A stretch of DNA of 64,000 bases from Fremontodendron californicum (GCA_030761205.1 JAULJL010000040.1:14268603-14332602), one strand, 5' to 3'. Counted from the first letter of the stretch, positions 11,151 through 21,558 are shown. Notes: a model not told the origin generated them from the sequence alone. Made by a program: numbers and translations.

Positions 11151-11705
11151 TGTTGTGCGGAAGCGAATTGATATTACTAAAACCGATTTAAACACACTGA
11201 AAAACACCGATATTTTACGTGGTTCGGCAACTGTGCCTACATCCACGGGAGGAGGAGCTTGAAGCTTTGTATTAATGGAGTTTGAGTACAAACAAATACA
11301 GAATTCAAGGTGCTACACAAGCACTGAACTCACAACTCAACACAATACCGAATTTACTCTATAAACACAGAGTAATTGCTTCAACAATTTAGCTCTAACA
11401 CATACTCAACTCTACTCTTCTCTACTCATCTCTACATGGCTATTTATAGCCATAATATCAAGGTGTGAACATGCATCAAGTGGCAGCCACCATAGCCTAC
11501 CATAGCCACCATCCACCACCTATCTTTGGTGTGAACACATGCAAGTGGTAGCCACCATAGCCACCATCCATTTGCAAGTGGTAACTTCCATTATTGGTGG
11601 TGCAAGTGGTGCAAGTGGTAGCTCCATTATTGGTGCTAAGCCACCTATGGTGAATGAGCCATATTCAAGCTATATTCAAGCCATATTCTAAGCCATATTC
11701 CAACA
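11151..11705 (-). repeat. 3' LTR of the non-autonomous Copia element
   Basis: 555 bp, TGTTGTGCGG...CCATATTCCAACA on the plus strand. It contains short internal repeats of gcaagtggta and gccaccatag. Differs from the 5' LTR at one observed base. Confidence 0.93.
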
Positions 11706-11718
11706 ATCTCCACCTTGG
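11706..11718 (-). other. Polypurine tract (Copia, 11.1-15.3 kb)
   Basis: The complement reads CCAAGGTGGAGAT immediately before the 3' LTR. This purine-rich stretch is the expected primer for plus-strand DNA synthesis. Confidence 0.7.
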
Positions 11719-13107
11719 CGAGAATCCACAGAGAGAATTCACAGATCAGAGCTTCCTCTTTTCTCCTTCAAATGTACACACCATTACTCACATATCAGGG
11801 CACCTACTGCATTGGCATGATTCATCAATGCACTGAGCCTGAGTCAATTTTTCTGTCTACTTCCCAGGAATTTTCTTAGCTTCTCCAAGATCATCTCGAA
11901 CTCTGAGCTCAGTTGAGCCTTCAGCCTGTCGATCTCCACCTTGCCTTTTTCAGCAGATAGATAAATGATCCATCTTGAAGTTTCCGGAAATAAACACAGT
12001 GATCAAATTGACTGTGTGTACTTTTCATCCTGTCTTGAAACAGTCCAACCGTTTGTACAGCTGTCACGGGATTGTTTCAGACCACAGTGATTGGTTCAAC
12101 TTGCTTTTGTAATCTTTGCGACCGGGGACTCCAGAACCATCTGGTTGAGTCATACAAATTTCCTCCTCTACGGAACCATGGAGGAATGCAGTTTTTACAT
12201 CAAGTTGAACTATCTCTAGGTTATACCGTGCTACTAAAGCCAATAAGATCCGAATAGATGCATGCTTAACAACAGGTGAAAATACCTCATTGTAGTCTAT
12301 TCCCTTCTTTTTGAGCCTAACCTTTGGCTACCAATCTGGCTTTGTATCTGATACTGTCTTTGCCGGTAGCACTCTCCTTTTTGGCAAAGACCCATTTGCA
12401 CCCAATTGATATCTTGAGTGTTGGAAGTGGAACTAACTTCCAAGTCTGATCGCCTCCTTCCACTGGGCATGCACAAGGCTGTTTACAGCTTCTTTGTAAT
12501 TGATCAGAACATCATCATCAATTACTGGAAGGGCGTATGTCACCACGTCTGTGTATCGAGCAGGTTTCCGAATATGTCTATTCGGTCTACTGGTGACAAC
12601 TGATTCAAGTTGCTGAAAGATTTCCGGTGATGACTCCTCCACTTCAATTAAGGTGTCATCAGATTCTGATTCAAACTCCACCTGCTTTAGAGAATCTTGG
12701 TTCACATTCTCTGGAGTTGACAGTTTCAGCATTACAGATTCGTCAAAGGCAACATCTCGGCTTACGATGACTCTCTTTGACTCAAGGTTCCACAATCGGA
12801 CTGCTTTTACTCCTTCACTAAAGCCCAAAGAAGACAGCTTTCTTGGCTCTAGGATCCAGTTTTGCATCCGTTACTACGAAGCCGATCATATTCAATGGCA
12901 GAATATCCGGACTACACCTCTATGGGAGTCTTCCCATCAGTGGAGGTTAGTCTGTTGATAATGTGGGAGGCGAACAATAAAGCCTCCGCCCAAAATGCTT
13001 TGCTCAAGCTCGACTGGGATAACATGCAGCGAACTTTATCAACCAAAGTTCGGTTCATCCTTTCTGCAACTCCATTCTGCTGGGGAGTGCTAGGAACAGT
13101 GAAGTGT
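11719..13107 (-). pseudogene. Copia pol remnants: integrase C-end, connector, RT fragment
   Basis: Read on the minus strand from the right. About 13107-12868 keeps the end of the integrase core, including the TPQQNGVAERMNRT motif with its catalytic Glu. 12433-12867 is an open stretch of 144 codons covering the region between integrase and RT (VIVSRDVAFDES, then RRPxR-like HIRKPARYTD). About 12320-12060 keeps the RT segment with KGIDYNEVFSPV and LDVKTAFLHG. The YVDD active site and most of RNase H are missing. A short piece near 11870-11930 resembles the RT end (LEKLRKFLGS). Each domain is present but shortened, so no functional polymerase is encoded. Family assignment rests on these Copia motifs and their order. 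Confidence 0.8.
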
Positions 13108-13111
13108 CGAT

Positions 13112-13693
13112 TTATCCCATCATTCTGTGAGAGGCTGCTGCTCTGCCTGTCACGGTTTCTCTGTCAAGGAGATACAGATTTCCCTTCATATTACCCTTCA
13201 TTGCTAAGAATGCTCCACATACAACTCTCAGGACTCCATTCTGAATGGTCACCTTGTAACCATTTGAGTCTAAGACCCCCAGTGATATGAGGTTCTTCTT
13301 GAGATCAGGGACATACCTTACGTCTGTAAGTTGTCTGATTGTACCGTCATGCATTTTCAGTCGGATCGTTCCGATGCCTCTAGTGTGACAAGTATTGTCA
13401 TTGCCCATATGGACAATCCCTCCTTCAAACTCTTTGAAGTTTGAGAACCACTCCCGGTTCGGACACATATGGTAGGAACATCCGGAATCCATAATCCATT
13501 GATCTGAAGAGTGTATTGTTGTGGAAATCGTAAATGCAGAGTCTTCCTCTCCCTCAGATTCTTGAGCTACACTCACAATCGACCTCTCCATGTTGGGACA
13601 GTTATTCCTCCAATGCCCTTTCTCATGGCAAAAGGCACACTCGTCCCTTGAGAGTCGTGTTCTCGATGATCCCCTCTTTGAGCGGGATCTCAA
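13112..13693 (-). pseudogene. Copia Gag zinc knuckle plus protease fragment
   Basis: An open stretch of 193 codons. A CCHC zinc knuckle (CAFCHEKGHWRNNC, about residues 20-33) binds RNA in Gag. It is followed by the aspartic-protease motif WIMDSGCSYHM (about residues 66-76) and by the start of the pre-integrase region (ISLGVLDSNGYKV). The frame then stops where the integrase N-terminus should be. A second, frameshifted zinc knuckle lies just upstream (13690-13770), ending GHWKKDC, indicating a knuckle duplication. It has no start codon in context and would need the missing Gag to be made as usual. Confidence 0.82.
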
Positions 13694-13809
13694 TCGACCT
13701 TTCTGTCTGGACAGTCTTTCTTCCAGTGTCCAACACTGGGCACACTCGTCCCTTGCAGATTGTCGATGATACTTTTCTTAGACGTGATCTTCATCCATCT
13801 ATCGGTCCT

Positions 13810-13965
13810 TCGCGGATTAACAAGATTCTTCTCCTGGATAGGATATCCACCGCCTACTGGACGGGATCTGGACATGATCTTCACCGTCTACTGGACTGGA
13901 CTGGACAGGGTCTTCACCTCCTACTGGACGGGATCTCCACCGTCTACTGGTCCTTCGCGGACTCA
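13810..13965. repeat. Degenerate repeats of ctactggacgggatct type
   Basis: Between 13850 and 13950 the words ctactgg, actggactgg and gggatct recur four to five times at 20-35 bp spacing. They lie at the deletion junction between the Gag start and the zinc knuckle, and may be repair or recombination scars. Confidence 0.6.
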
Positions 13966-14118
13966 CAGGTCCAGTACTTCGCACTGCCACATGCCAAAGT
14001 TGGTGGTGCCATCAAATTTCTCCACCTCGAACTTTGCAGTGGTCATCGAGTTCTTTCTGATATAAGAACTTGATCGTGCGCTGCTGGTTGTTTCATGTGT
14101 CTCTAATGATTCTGCCAT
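13963..14118 (-). pseudogene. Gag N-terminal stub (51 aa)
   Basis: ATG at 14118 opens a 51-codon frame ending TGA at 13963. It begins MAESLETHETTSS and includes KFEVEKFDGTTNFGMWQ, typical of the start of Copia Gag (a phenylalanine-aspartate-glycine then N-x-W motif). The frame stops soon after, so most of Gag is absent. This is the presumed initiation site of the parent polyprotein. Leader DNA lies between it and the 5' LTR. Confidence 0.75.
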
Positions 14119-14377
14119 GGTAATAAAACAAAATTACCAACAAAGTGTTTTTCCGGTACCTGTATGGAAAAAACGGATGCCGCGGTTGAGTCCGGAATAG
14201 TCGAAATAGCCAGGAACGGGTCCAACTGTGTAAATTTTGGACACACGGTGAATATTCTGCAAATATTCTACTACAAGTGGCTCGAAATGGACTCGGTTTA
14301 GCTCAACCGGCTCGGAAAAGTCTCGGAATAGTGTTCTGAAACGGCTCAAAAAATAGCCCGAAAAAGTTGGTCGGAGC

Positions 14378-14650
14378 TGCGGCGGCGCGTGGGGCGCGTA
14401 CGGCGGCGCGTGGGGCGGCGCGTGGGGCGCGTGGAGGCTGTTCTCTCACCGGCGCGTGCGGCGCGTGTGGCGCGTGGGATTCACGCGTCTTCAACCTCTG
14501 GAGGCGCGTGCGGCGCGTGTGGCGCGTGGGCTTCACGCGTCTTCAACCTCTGGTGGCGCGTGCGGCGCGTGGGCGCGTGAGGCTCACTCTCAGCCCCTTC
14601 TGGCGGCGCGTGCGGGCGCGTGCGGCGGTTTCTGGCGCTCTGGTTGATTC
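14378..14650. repeat. GC-rich ggcgcgtg repeat block in Copia leader
   Basis: About 270 bp of very GC-rich sequence built on ggcgcgtg. A 52-bp unit starts at 14451 and 14503, and begins again at 14555. Each full unit ends with tcacgcgtcttcaacctctgg. It lies between the 5' LTR and the Gag start. Base composition is unlike anything else in the window. Confidence 0.9.
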
Positions 14651-14759
14651 AGCTGCACTCCTCTCGACGACCTCTTCAACCTGGTATTTTCAAAACACAA
14701 TTTGGAGCACTTTTGAAATACGGACAGAATCGAACAAACTCGGTTTTACGTAAAAATTG

Positions 14760-14771
14760 GCTCTGATACCA
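14760..14771 (-). other. Primer-binding site, initiator-Met tRNA type
   Basis: Complement TGGTATCAGAGC, three bases from the 5' LTR. This is the standard plant primer site complementary to initiator methionine tRNA. Confidence 0.88.
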
Positions 14772-14774
14772 ATT

Positions 14775-15329
14775 TGTTGTGCGGAAGCGAATTGATATTA
14801 CTAAAACCGATTTAAACACACTGAAAAACACCGATATTTTACGTGGTTCGGCAACTGTGCCTACATCCACGGGAGGAGGAGCTTGAAACTTTGTATTAAT
14901 GGAGTTTGAGTACAAACAAATACAGAATTCAAGGTGCTACACAAGCACTGAACTCACAACTCAACACAATACCGAATTTACTCTATAAACACAGAGTAAT
15001 TGCTTCAACAATTTAGCTCTAACACATACTCAACTCTACTCTTCTCTACTCATCTCTACATGGCTATTTATAGCCATAATATCAAGGTGTGAACATGCAT
15101 CAAGTGGCAGCCACCATAGCCTACCATAGCCACCATCCACCACCTATCTTTGGTGTGAACACATGCAAGTGGTAGCCACCATAGCCACCATCCATTTGCA
15201 AGTGGTAACTTCCATTATTGGTGGTGCAAGTGGTGCAAGTGGTAGCTCCATTATTGGTGCTAAGCCACCTATGGTGAATGAGCCATATTCAAGCTATATT
15301 CAAGCCATATTCTAAGCCATATTCCAACA
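14775..15329 (-). repeat. 5' LTR of the non-autonomous Copia element
   Basis: 555 bp, almost identical to the copy at 11151-11705. On the minus strand it is the upstream LTR and should carry the promoter. Confidence 0.93.
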
Positions 15330-15433
15330 TTATTAACATGTCAAAATTTATTTAAATATATAATACTTTAAATATGATTATGATATAAAAAAATAATATA
15401 AACACAATATAAATATACGGATTACCAACTCTA

Positions 15434-16180
15434 AACATGATCATACCTCACATTTTCCACAATATGAAAGTTCCCCTTTCTCCCATTGCATTCACAAATG
15501 AAAGACTAGTCATACTCCTTTTAATTATGCTCTATTTATGGTCAATCCTTTTCATGGAAAACCATTTCCATGGGCACATCAATGTACTACTCCTCACATT
15601 CTAAGACATGGTGTGTGGACCTTCAACATTCTCTTAATTTTCTCTAATGTTCCCTTCTTCTTTTTTTTTTTTTTTTTTTTTTATATTTTATAATCTTTCT
15701 AAAATTTTCTACTTATAGAATTGATTCAAAATTATGAAAAATGTAGAGGAAAAATATCTCATTATCTTGTTTTAGCTCACTAATAGTAAAATGCATATTT
15801 CCATTTATCCATTACTTTACCAAAAGATCTATTCTGATATAAAATATAGACAAACAATTTATATAGAATTGAATTAAAGAAAAAGTTTTAAAAAGTGTAT
15901 CATTACATTTGAAAAAATATTATTAATGAAGTGATAATAATGAGTATAAATATCAATCATTAATCACAATTACATTTTAGTTTATAATTTTTAATCATAT
16001 TATTATAATGCTTGACTAGTATATTAGTATTATGTTGGCATAAATACAAATTTGGATTTCAAATTATGCAATTTAAGTTATTTTTGTCTTTATTCTTTAA
16101 TTTGAGTCAATTTGACTCTCATTTTATTATTTTTATCAATTTCATTTGAATTTAACGAAAATCGATTAGTACGAGTGTTA
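15434..16180. other. Intergenic AT-rich DNA
   Basis: Includes a poly-T run at about 15660-15682. Nothing recognised. Confidence 0.4.
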
Positions 16181-16610
16181 CGCCAAGTGCTTTTGGGGAA
16201 GAGTAAGTAGGGTGTTTTAATTCCACATCAAAAAAGAATTAGAATGTCTTTGGGCATTTAAGCACGAGTACTCTACACTCCAATAAGCCAATTTTGTGAG
16301 GAGGATAATGATTATGTGACAAGTAGTATCAGTGTCAATCCTTGACTGCCTAATTCCACGTTGATTGAGTGTCTTAGCGGAGAGGGAAGGTAGGGTGGAT
16401 CAGCCGTGACAAGCCATGCCTAGCACCCAACGAGGGTAGATAGGGTGGCAAGTCGTGACGGGAGTCTTAGGAGACTGGGCTGAGAAGAATATCACGCATC
16501 GAAAAGGTTAGAGAAGATTTATGGAATATAAGTGAGCACGGCACACCTAAATAATCCAATTTTGTAGGAAGAGAGTAATGACCACGTGACACAAGTATGT
16601 GACTAACAAT
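16180..16610. repeat. Degraded LTR-like or composite repeat
   Basis: A less AT-rich stretch. Two related blocks, about 16255-16325 (cactccaataagccaattttgt...) and 16530-16597 (cacctaaataatccaattttgt...), are about 270 bp apart. It also has the words ccacatcaaaaaag and gaatataagtgagcac, common in plant LTR-type repeats. I cannot give a class or boundaries. Confidence 0.4.
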
Positions 16611-17018
16611 TCTGTTTAATTTAAGCTTAATTTACTAGAAATTGATTAGAAATAGACCAAAAATTAATAAAAATTTGATAAAAATGTAATGTTTTTGTTA
16701 AATTTAGGTTTAATTGACAAAAATAATAGCATGAGGCTAAATTGTTCAAAAAGAATAATATAAGATCCAAATTAATTCAAATAAAAATATATAGACCAAA
16801 ATAATCCATATTGCATAATTCTATGGCCAAATTTATGATTCTAAAAATATGATTATTATTATGGCCAACAAGAATGTGAATTCAATAGTATTATTTTTTT
16901 GTAAATGATTGTAAATCTTGGTTTTTTTTTTTTAAATCATAAGAATAGAAAAAAGAAAAGAAGAATAGAAGAACTATTGGGCCTACAGATGGGCCCAAAG
17001 CCCATTATCAGTAAAGAG
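16611..17018. other. Intergenic AT-rich DNA
   Basis: Nothing recognised. Confidence 0.4.
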
Positions 17019-17026
17019 GGGATGAC

Positions 17027-18332
17027 TAGGGGTGTAAACGAGACACCTATATTCGCAAGCTACTCGAGTTCGGCTCGAAAAAAATTTGAACTCGGCTCTG
17101 TCATTGTCGAGCCGAGCTCGAGCTATCGAGCGAGCCGAGTTCGAGCATTCTAATACCCGACTCGAGTAGCTCGCGAGCCTAATCGAGCTTTTTCATTTTT
17201 TATATATATTTTTATTATTTTTAATTATAAATTTATTATTTTACTCTTAATATATATATATATATACCTAAAAACCCTAAAACCTAATTTTTCTCCACTT
17301 TTCTCACATGTACTGCCGCCTCTGCCTTCTCTAATTCTCCCCCCTCCCAGTTCTTATCACAATAAGCCCAAAAATTCAAATATAAACGATCTCAAATATT
17401 CTTCTACCTTCAACCAAAATCAAATTTTTTCTTTACAAAAAAAATATTATTAAAAAAATGAAATTTAAAAGGAAAGAGATGCAGATTTTTTTTTTTTTTG
17501 AAAAGCCAAAAATAATTGGATTTTTTTAGTTTTATTTTTCGGTAAAACATACGGCACTTGAACTACAAGCATGTTTCTTCTTCTTATTCTGGCATGCCTT
17601 TGCCAACCCCCATCCCAAAGAAAGAGATGCAGATCTTTGTGAAGATGCTTACAAGGAAGACTATTACTCTCGAGATTAAGAGCGATGAAACTATCGATAA
17701 TGTCAAGGCCAAGTTTCAGGTTTTCTTTTTTTTACCCTCTTCGTTTCTTCTTTTTCTTAATTTTTGTATATCATTTTTTTAAGGAATCACTCTTATTATT
17801 ACAGTCCCAGACCTCTCGTTTGGTTGTTGAAAAAAGGAAGTAATTCATGAAGGAAGTCATCCATGAGGGAAAAGAACTTTAAATATGTGTGAAGGAAAAT
17901 TGTAGTAAGGGTTTGAGAATTTTTTTTTTGGTTTCCTTTTTTTTAGTTATTTTAAATATTGTACTTTAGAATTTTTAGACTTTCTGTTTGGTTGGCAAGA
18001 AAATGATAGAAGACAAAGAGGAAAACGAAAAAAAATTTCAAACTTAAACTTTTCGATGGGTATATGAAAAATATTTTTTTGAAATTTGTTCGCCTGATCA
18101 TTATACTTTTGAAGAAATTTCATTATTTATTAAATTTAATTAATATAAAAATTTGTAAATGAAAAAATTTAATTCGAGCTCGAGTTCGAGCTCTAATATA
18201 AAAAACAAGTAATCGAGCCGAATCGAGCGAGCTCGAATAGTTCGATTTTATATCGAGTTTCGAGTCACGAGTGTCGAGTTCGAACTCGAGTTTCTCACTA
18301 TTCAAACTCGACTCGACTCGATTACAGCCGTA
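17027..18332. mobile_element. hAT-like element (1.3 kb) carrying a ubiquitin fragment
   Basis: Left end TAGGGGTGTAAACGAG; right end, on the minus strand, TACGGCTGTAATCGAG: 16-bp imperfect inverted repeats. Flanks gggatgac (17019-17026) and ggaatgac (18333-18340) match at 7 of 8, the 8-bp duplication expected for hAT. Both ends continue into subterminal arrays of gagctcgagc/cgagccgag words (17070-17190 and 18173-18320), which in hAT elements serve as transposase-binding repeats. There is no transposase. The interior includes a ubiquitin coding fragment (17627-17719), T-rich intron-like DNA, and a partial duplicate of the sequence around its start codon. Confidence 0.78.
17627..17719 (+). pseudogene. 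Ubiquitin N-terminal fragment (31 codons)
   Basis: ATG at 17627 opens MQIFVKMLTRKTITLEIKSD, then ETIDNVKAKFQ: the first 31 residues of ubiquitin with several substitutions (for example Met-7, Arg-10 and Phe-30 for the usual Thr, Gly and Ile). The homology ends abruptly at CAG|GTTTTC, which looks like a 5' splice site; the frame then runs into T-rich DNA and a stop at 17782. There is no following ubiquitin exon in the element. It is therefore a captured exon, not a working ubiquitin gene. Substitutions at normally invariant positions suggest relaxed selection. Confidence 0.85.
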
Positions 18333-18340
18333 GGAATGAC

Positions 18341-19030
18341 CAACAAAACCAAAGAGTATCTGCAAAAAGCATTGGATTCCAAAAATTTGTCGTCAAGAGA
18401 GGGCACTAGAAAACGACAGGTCGTCGTTGCTTGGACATCACCACATTTTATACGGCCGGGCCGTAGCCTTAGACAAAACCCCTCCCCCCCCCCTCCCAAA
18501 AAGGAAAATTTTGTTACTCTTGTCTTATATAATTATCTTTACTCTTTATTTGTGTCCTTTTACAATTTAATTTATCATCATGCAAGTAAGATAGAAATTG
18601 ATGCTTGGAATTATACCATTTCTTTTTCTTGTGTTTTGTCTTTTGCAAATTCAATTGCTTGGTTTTTTTTTTGCCTAAAACCCAAAAAAAAAAATCAAGA
18701 AATATTATAAATCAAGATTTTTTTTCTTTGTTTTTATAAATTATTATGTCCAACCAATGTGAAAATATGATGGGTTTAGAAAATGGAAAATTTTGGATTG
18801 AATGCAGAGGTGGATGTGGATGCATTTTGGGTTAAAAGAAAATTAAAAAGAGAGAGATCCATATTTTAATTTTGTCTTATTTTAGGTAGAAAAATTGAAC
18901 TCGTTTTTTTTTTTTTTTTTTTTTATTTGGGCCCATTACTTGATCTTTCTGAGTCTGGGCCTAGAGTCTCTTCATTTGTTGTTTTTGGGTTGTCGATTGT
19001 TAATGTTATAAGTTATGACTATGCATCATG
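18341..19030. other. AT-rich DNA with long homopolymers
   Basis: A C-run at about 18480-18495 and T-runs at 18665 and 18905-18924. Could be intron DNA of the remnant gene described at 19033, but I see no exon here. Confidence 0.35.
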
Positions 19031-19530
19031 CAGAATGAAATATGTGGAATGAGATTGGATGCTGCCATGCTTGATGAACTTGTTCGATCGTGAGTACTGT
19101 ATTTACAGGGAAATTGTGGAATCTGCTATTCTTATCCCATCTAATGAAACCCTAAACACTTTTCTGAACCTTTAAAAGTTAATCCACCAGAGTCTGGATG
19201 TTGTTCATCACGAGATTAATTGTTCCCTTGAATGTGGATTATAGCAGTGCTAAGCCTTCAAATAGTGAACTTATGCTACTACTGATCTGAGTAGCATGCA
19301 AGGAAGAACTGATGTTGAATTAAGATATGCAATTCTGACTTCTGAACCAGCCAGCGACCTCGAAGATTGTAGCACCAATGGGTCACAATATCAGTCTGAA
19401 AATTCAAGGCTCCTGAGAGAAACAGAAGCCATATATGGAGATGGTGAAAGAAGTAAACGTAAGCGATGGAGGGGGAGGACATCATGAACTATATTTAATT
19501 TCTGATATTCATTTTAACCAATGTGGCAAG

Positions 19531-19716
19531 TAGACCTGCTTAATGGTCGGGTTACCCGTCCAAACCCGAAGGTCTGCCCATATTTGGGAGGGCTTGGACA
19601 AAAGTATTAGACCCGAAAAATATGCTTGGGCCAAAAAAAAAAATCCAAAATATAGTGTTGATACCATACATGGGCTCGGCTCAAACTCGATTCGATCCGG
19701 CCCATGGACACCTCTA
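19531..19716. mobile_element. hAT MITE family A with 8-bp TSD
   Basis: Starts TAGACCTGCTTAATGGTCGG and ends GGCCCATGGACACCTCTA. Octamers gtggcaag (19523-19530) and gcggcaag (19717-19724) match at 7 of 8. A shorter member than the others (186 bp). Confidence 0.8.
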
Positions 19717-19794
19717 GCGGCAAGCAAGAGGTAAGTTTTTATTTTTTATTTTTTTTATCTTGGTTAATTAGGATGCTTTTGAAAAGAGTCTTGG

Positions 19795-20052
19795 TAGATC
19801 TGGCAATTCGTGTATCCGTGTCGTGTTCGTGTATTTTGTCGTGTCATAATCGTGTTTAAGGTATTTTATATTTATATAAACTTTGATACATTAATAATTC
19901 ATATTAAATAGATTTTGAGGCATTCGTGTATTCGTGTCGTGTTCGTGTTATTTTTTCGTATCATGTCATATTTGTATCATGTTTTTAGTTTTTTTTTTTT
20001 CGTATCGTATTCTTGTCATATAATCATAGCGTGTTCAGTATTGTCATGTCTA
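19795..20052. mobile_element. MITE family B, reference copy with perfect 8-bp TSD
   Basis: Starts TAGATCTGGCAATTCGTG and ends CAGTATTGTCATGTCTA. Perfect octamers agtcttgg at 19787-19794 and 20053-20060 show a hAT-type insertion. This copy fixes the family boundaries used for the others. It splits an exon-like reading frame. Confidence 0.88.
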
Positions 20053-20116
20053 AGTCTTGGTATTGAGGAGCCTGTGTTCAGTATTGTCATGTCTAAGTCT
20101 TGGTATTGAGGAGCCT
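20031..20116. repeat. 43-bp tandem duplication over the MITE end
   Basis: The unit gtgttcagtattgtcatgtc... starts at 20031 and again at 20074. Each copy holds the last 22 bp of the MITE, its target octamer, and 13 bp of flanking DNA. The duplication therefore followed the MITE insertion. Confidence 0.9.
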
Positions 20117-20404
20117 CAGCTTATGAGGATAAAGAGGGCGACACTTCAGGCTTCACACACATTGAATGGTTCAAACTTCAAATGTGTAAAGATTGCTTTG
20201 AAAGTCTCCTTACAATTTGATTCTGTGAAGGAAAATAATATACGCCTGTCCTGCGCTAACTTCCTTGGCCACATCAAATCAAAGTCAAATATCGATAGTT
20301 GCACCCTTGGCTTGGGTCTTCACAAGTTACTATCTCTTCAACTACACGTGTTTCAGATGATGTGGTTGTCGAAATCAAGCATCATCAAGATATGTTATTT
20401 GTGA

Positions 20405-21405
20405 TGAGAATGCAATATAATTGCATTCGTTGTGCTTCTAAAATTTTGAATTAATTTGATATTTATATCATATCTATAGAGAATATCGTTTTTTATATAA
20501 ATATATTTGATGATAATTTTTTTTAATCAAAAAAATAATTAAATATTTTTAATTTACTCAAAATTTAATGTTTACAATTTACATGAATTAAGTATGAAAT
20601 ACGATAATTAAATTAAACAAATATAAGTCTTATATAAAATTATGAAATTGTATAAAATTAAATTAATTATAATTTTATACTACAGATATTTGAAGCCTAT
20701 ACTTCAGGGGTGGATCCAAAGGGGCAAGCAGAGGCCTAAGCCCCCTGTCTCCTCTAAACTCTTAGGTTCTTAATAATTGTTTGACTTAAAAAATGATAAA
20801 AATTTATTTTGATCTCTCAAAAAATTTATAATTTGATCTTCATTTATTTCGACGCCCAAATATAAAATTCTTGGTTTCATCCTGTAATACTTCTAATAGG
20901 TATATTGAGTCAAAGTTTCACATTGAGTAATTTGGTTGAGCTAAGGGAGTGTTCATCCCATATTGCTTAACTTTGTTAAGTCACATAGAGTACTCATCTT
21001 ACATTGAGTAATTATATTAAGTCAAAGAAAGTACTCACCTATAAGTAGGGGTCTTGGCCTTCGGAAGAAATTACTCACTACCCTAAGAGAGGGAGTCTAT
21101 ACATTTAAGTAAAAGTTGTATTAATACTCTTTGGATAGTGAATTAAGTTTGTTTGTTTGTAAGAAGTTTTATAGTTTTATCTGTGCAAAAGTTACAAATT
21201 GAAATATTTCTTTAGTAAAGTATTACAAGATGTTATCCTTTTAAAATCGTGGAAGTAAGCGAAGAAGGGTTGAAGCTAAGATATTGAAACAATAATAATA
21301 CTTTAAAGAAATAATAAACAAAATAAAATAAAAATCTCACATTCAGAAAGCAGAAACAAGTTTTATTTGATTCATTCACAAATTAAGAGATTATGAAATA
21401 TATGC
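20405..21405. other. Intergenic DNA downstream of the patatin-like gene
   Basis: About 20900-21050 holds two related blocks (cacattgagtaattt and acattgagtaattat) of LTR-like character. A possible polyadenylation signal for the patatin-like gene (AATAAA on the minus strand) is at 21362-21367. Confidence 0.4.
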
Positions 21406-21558
21406 TTAAGTAGAACCGTTGGCCTGCGGGGATTTTGAGTTTGAGCCCCTGAGTTTCCTTTCATCCGAGAGTAGTTTCGCGAACCTTGAAAATATTAAAA
21501 TGAATATTAATCCATGATTTAGTAACAAGCAAGAAATTGGCAGCATTAATAATCAATG

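Larger units (their letters stand above)
11151..15329 (-). mobile_element. Young non-autonomous Ty1/Copia element (4.2 kb)
   Basis: Two 555-bp LTRs (11151-11705, 14775-15329) bound a 3.07-kb internal region; a 5-bp duplication ttatt flanks the whole (11146-11150, 15330-15334). LTR ends are TG...CA. The minus-strand reading places a primer site TGGTATCAGAGC next to the 5' LTR (14760-14771) and a purine tract next to the 3' LTR. Position by position I see a single LTR difference (gaagctt/gaaactt), so it inserted very recently. The coding region keeps pieces of every Copia domain in the right order, but each is cut by internal deletions or frameshifts. It must move with proteins from another element. 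Confidence 0.93.
11089..15433. mobile_element. MITE family B split by a Copia insertion
   Basis: The left piece (11089-11150) starts TAGAGTTTGTAGATTC; the right piece (15335-15433) ends GATTACCAACTCTA. Joined across the Copia element and one copy of its target duplication, they read through the family B core word order (acatgtcaaaatttat before the break, aacatgtcaaaattta after it). The MITE is therefore older than the Copia insertion it contains. Confidence 0.65.
19033..20404 (+). pseudogene. Unrecognised gene remnants with exon-like blocks
   Basis: Three blocks have less AT and splice-like borders. (a) About 19033-19089, preceded by tgcag and followed by gtgagt, reads NEICGMRLDAAMLDELVRS. 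(b) About 19293-19487 opens a frame with DVELRYAIL and ends KRKRWRGRTS. (c) A block starting 19772 after ttaattag reads DAFEKSLGIEEPQLMRIKRA once the MITE at 19795 is removed, and continues open to about 20400. Between them lie two MITEs. I do not recognise the protein. The insertion in block (c) breaks the frame, so this is a decayed gene or a pseudogene fragment. Block joins are inferred. Confidence 0.4.

Noticed and set aside
14303..14753. Arg/Ala-rich frames across the GC-rich block
   Set aside because: These result from ggcgcgtg repeats read in several frames; the block is in the non-coding leader of a retrotransposon.
17558..17782. Functional ubiquitin or polyubiquitin gene
   Set aside because: Only the first 31 codons are present, conserved residues are changed, and no downstream exon follows within the element.
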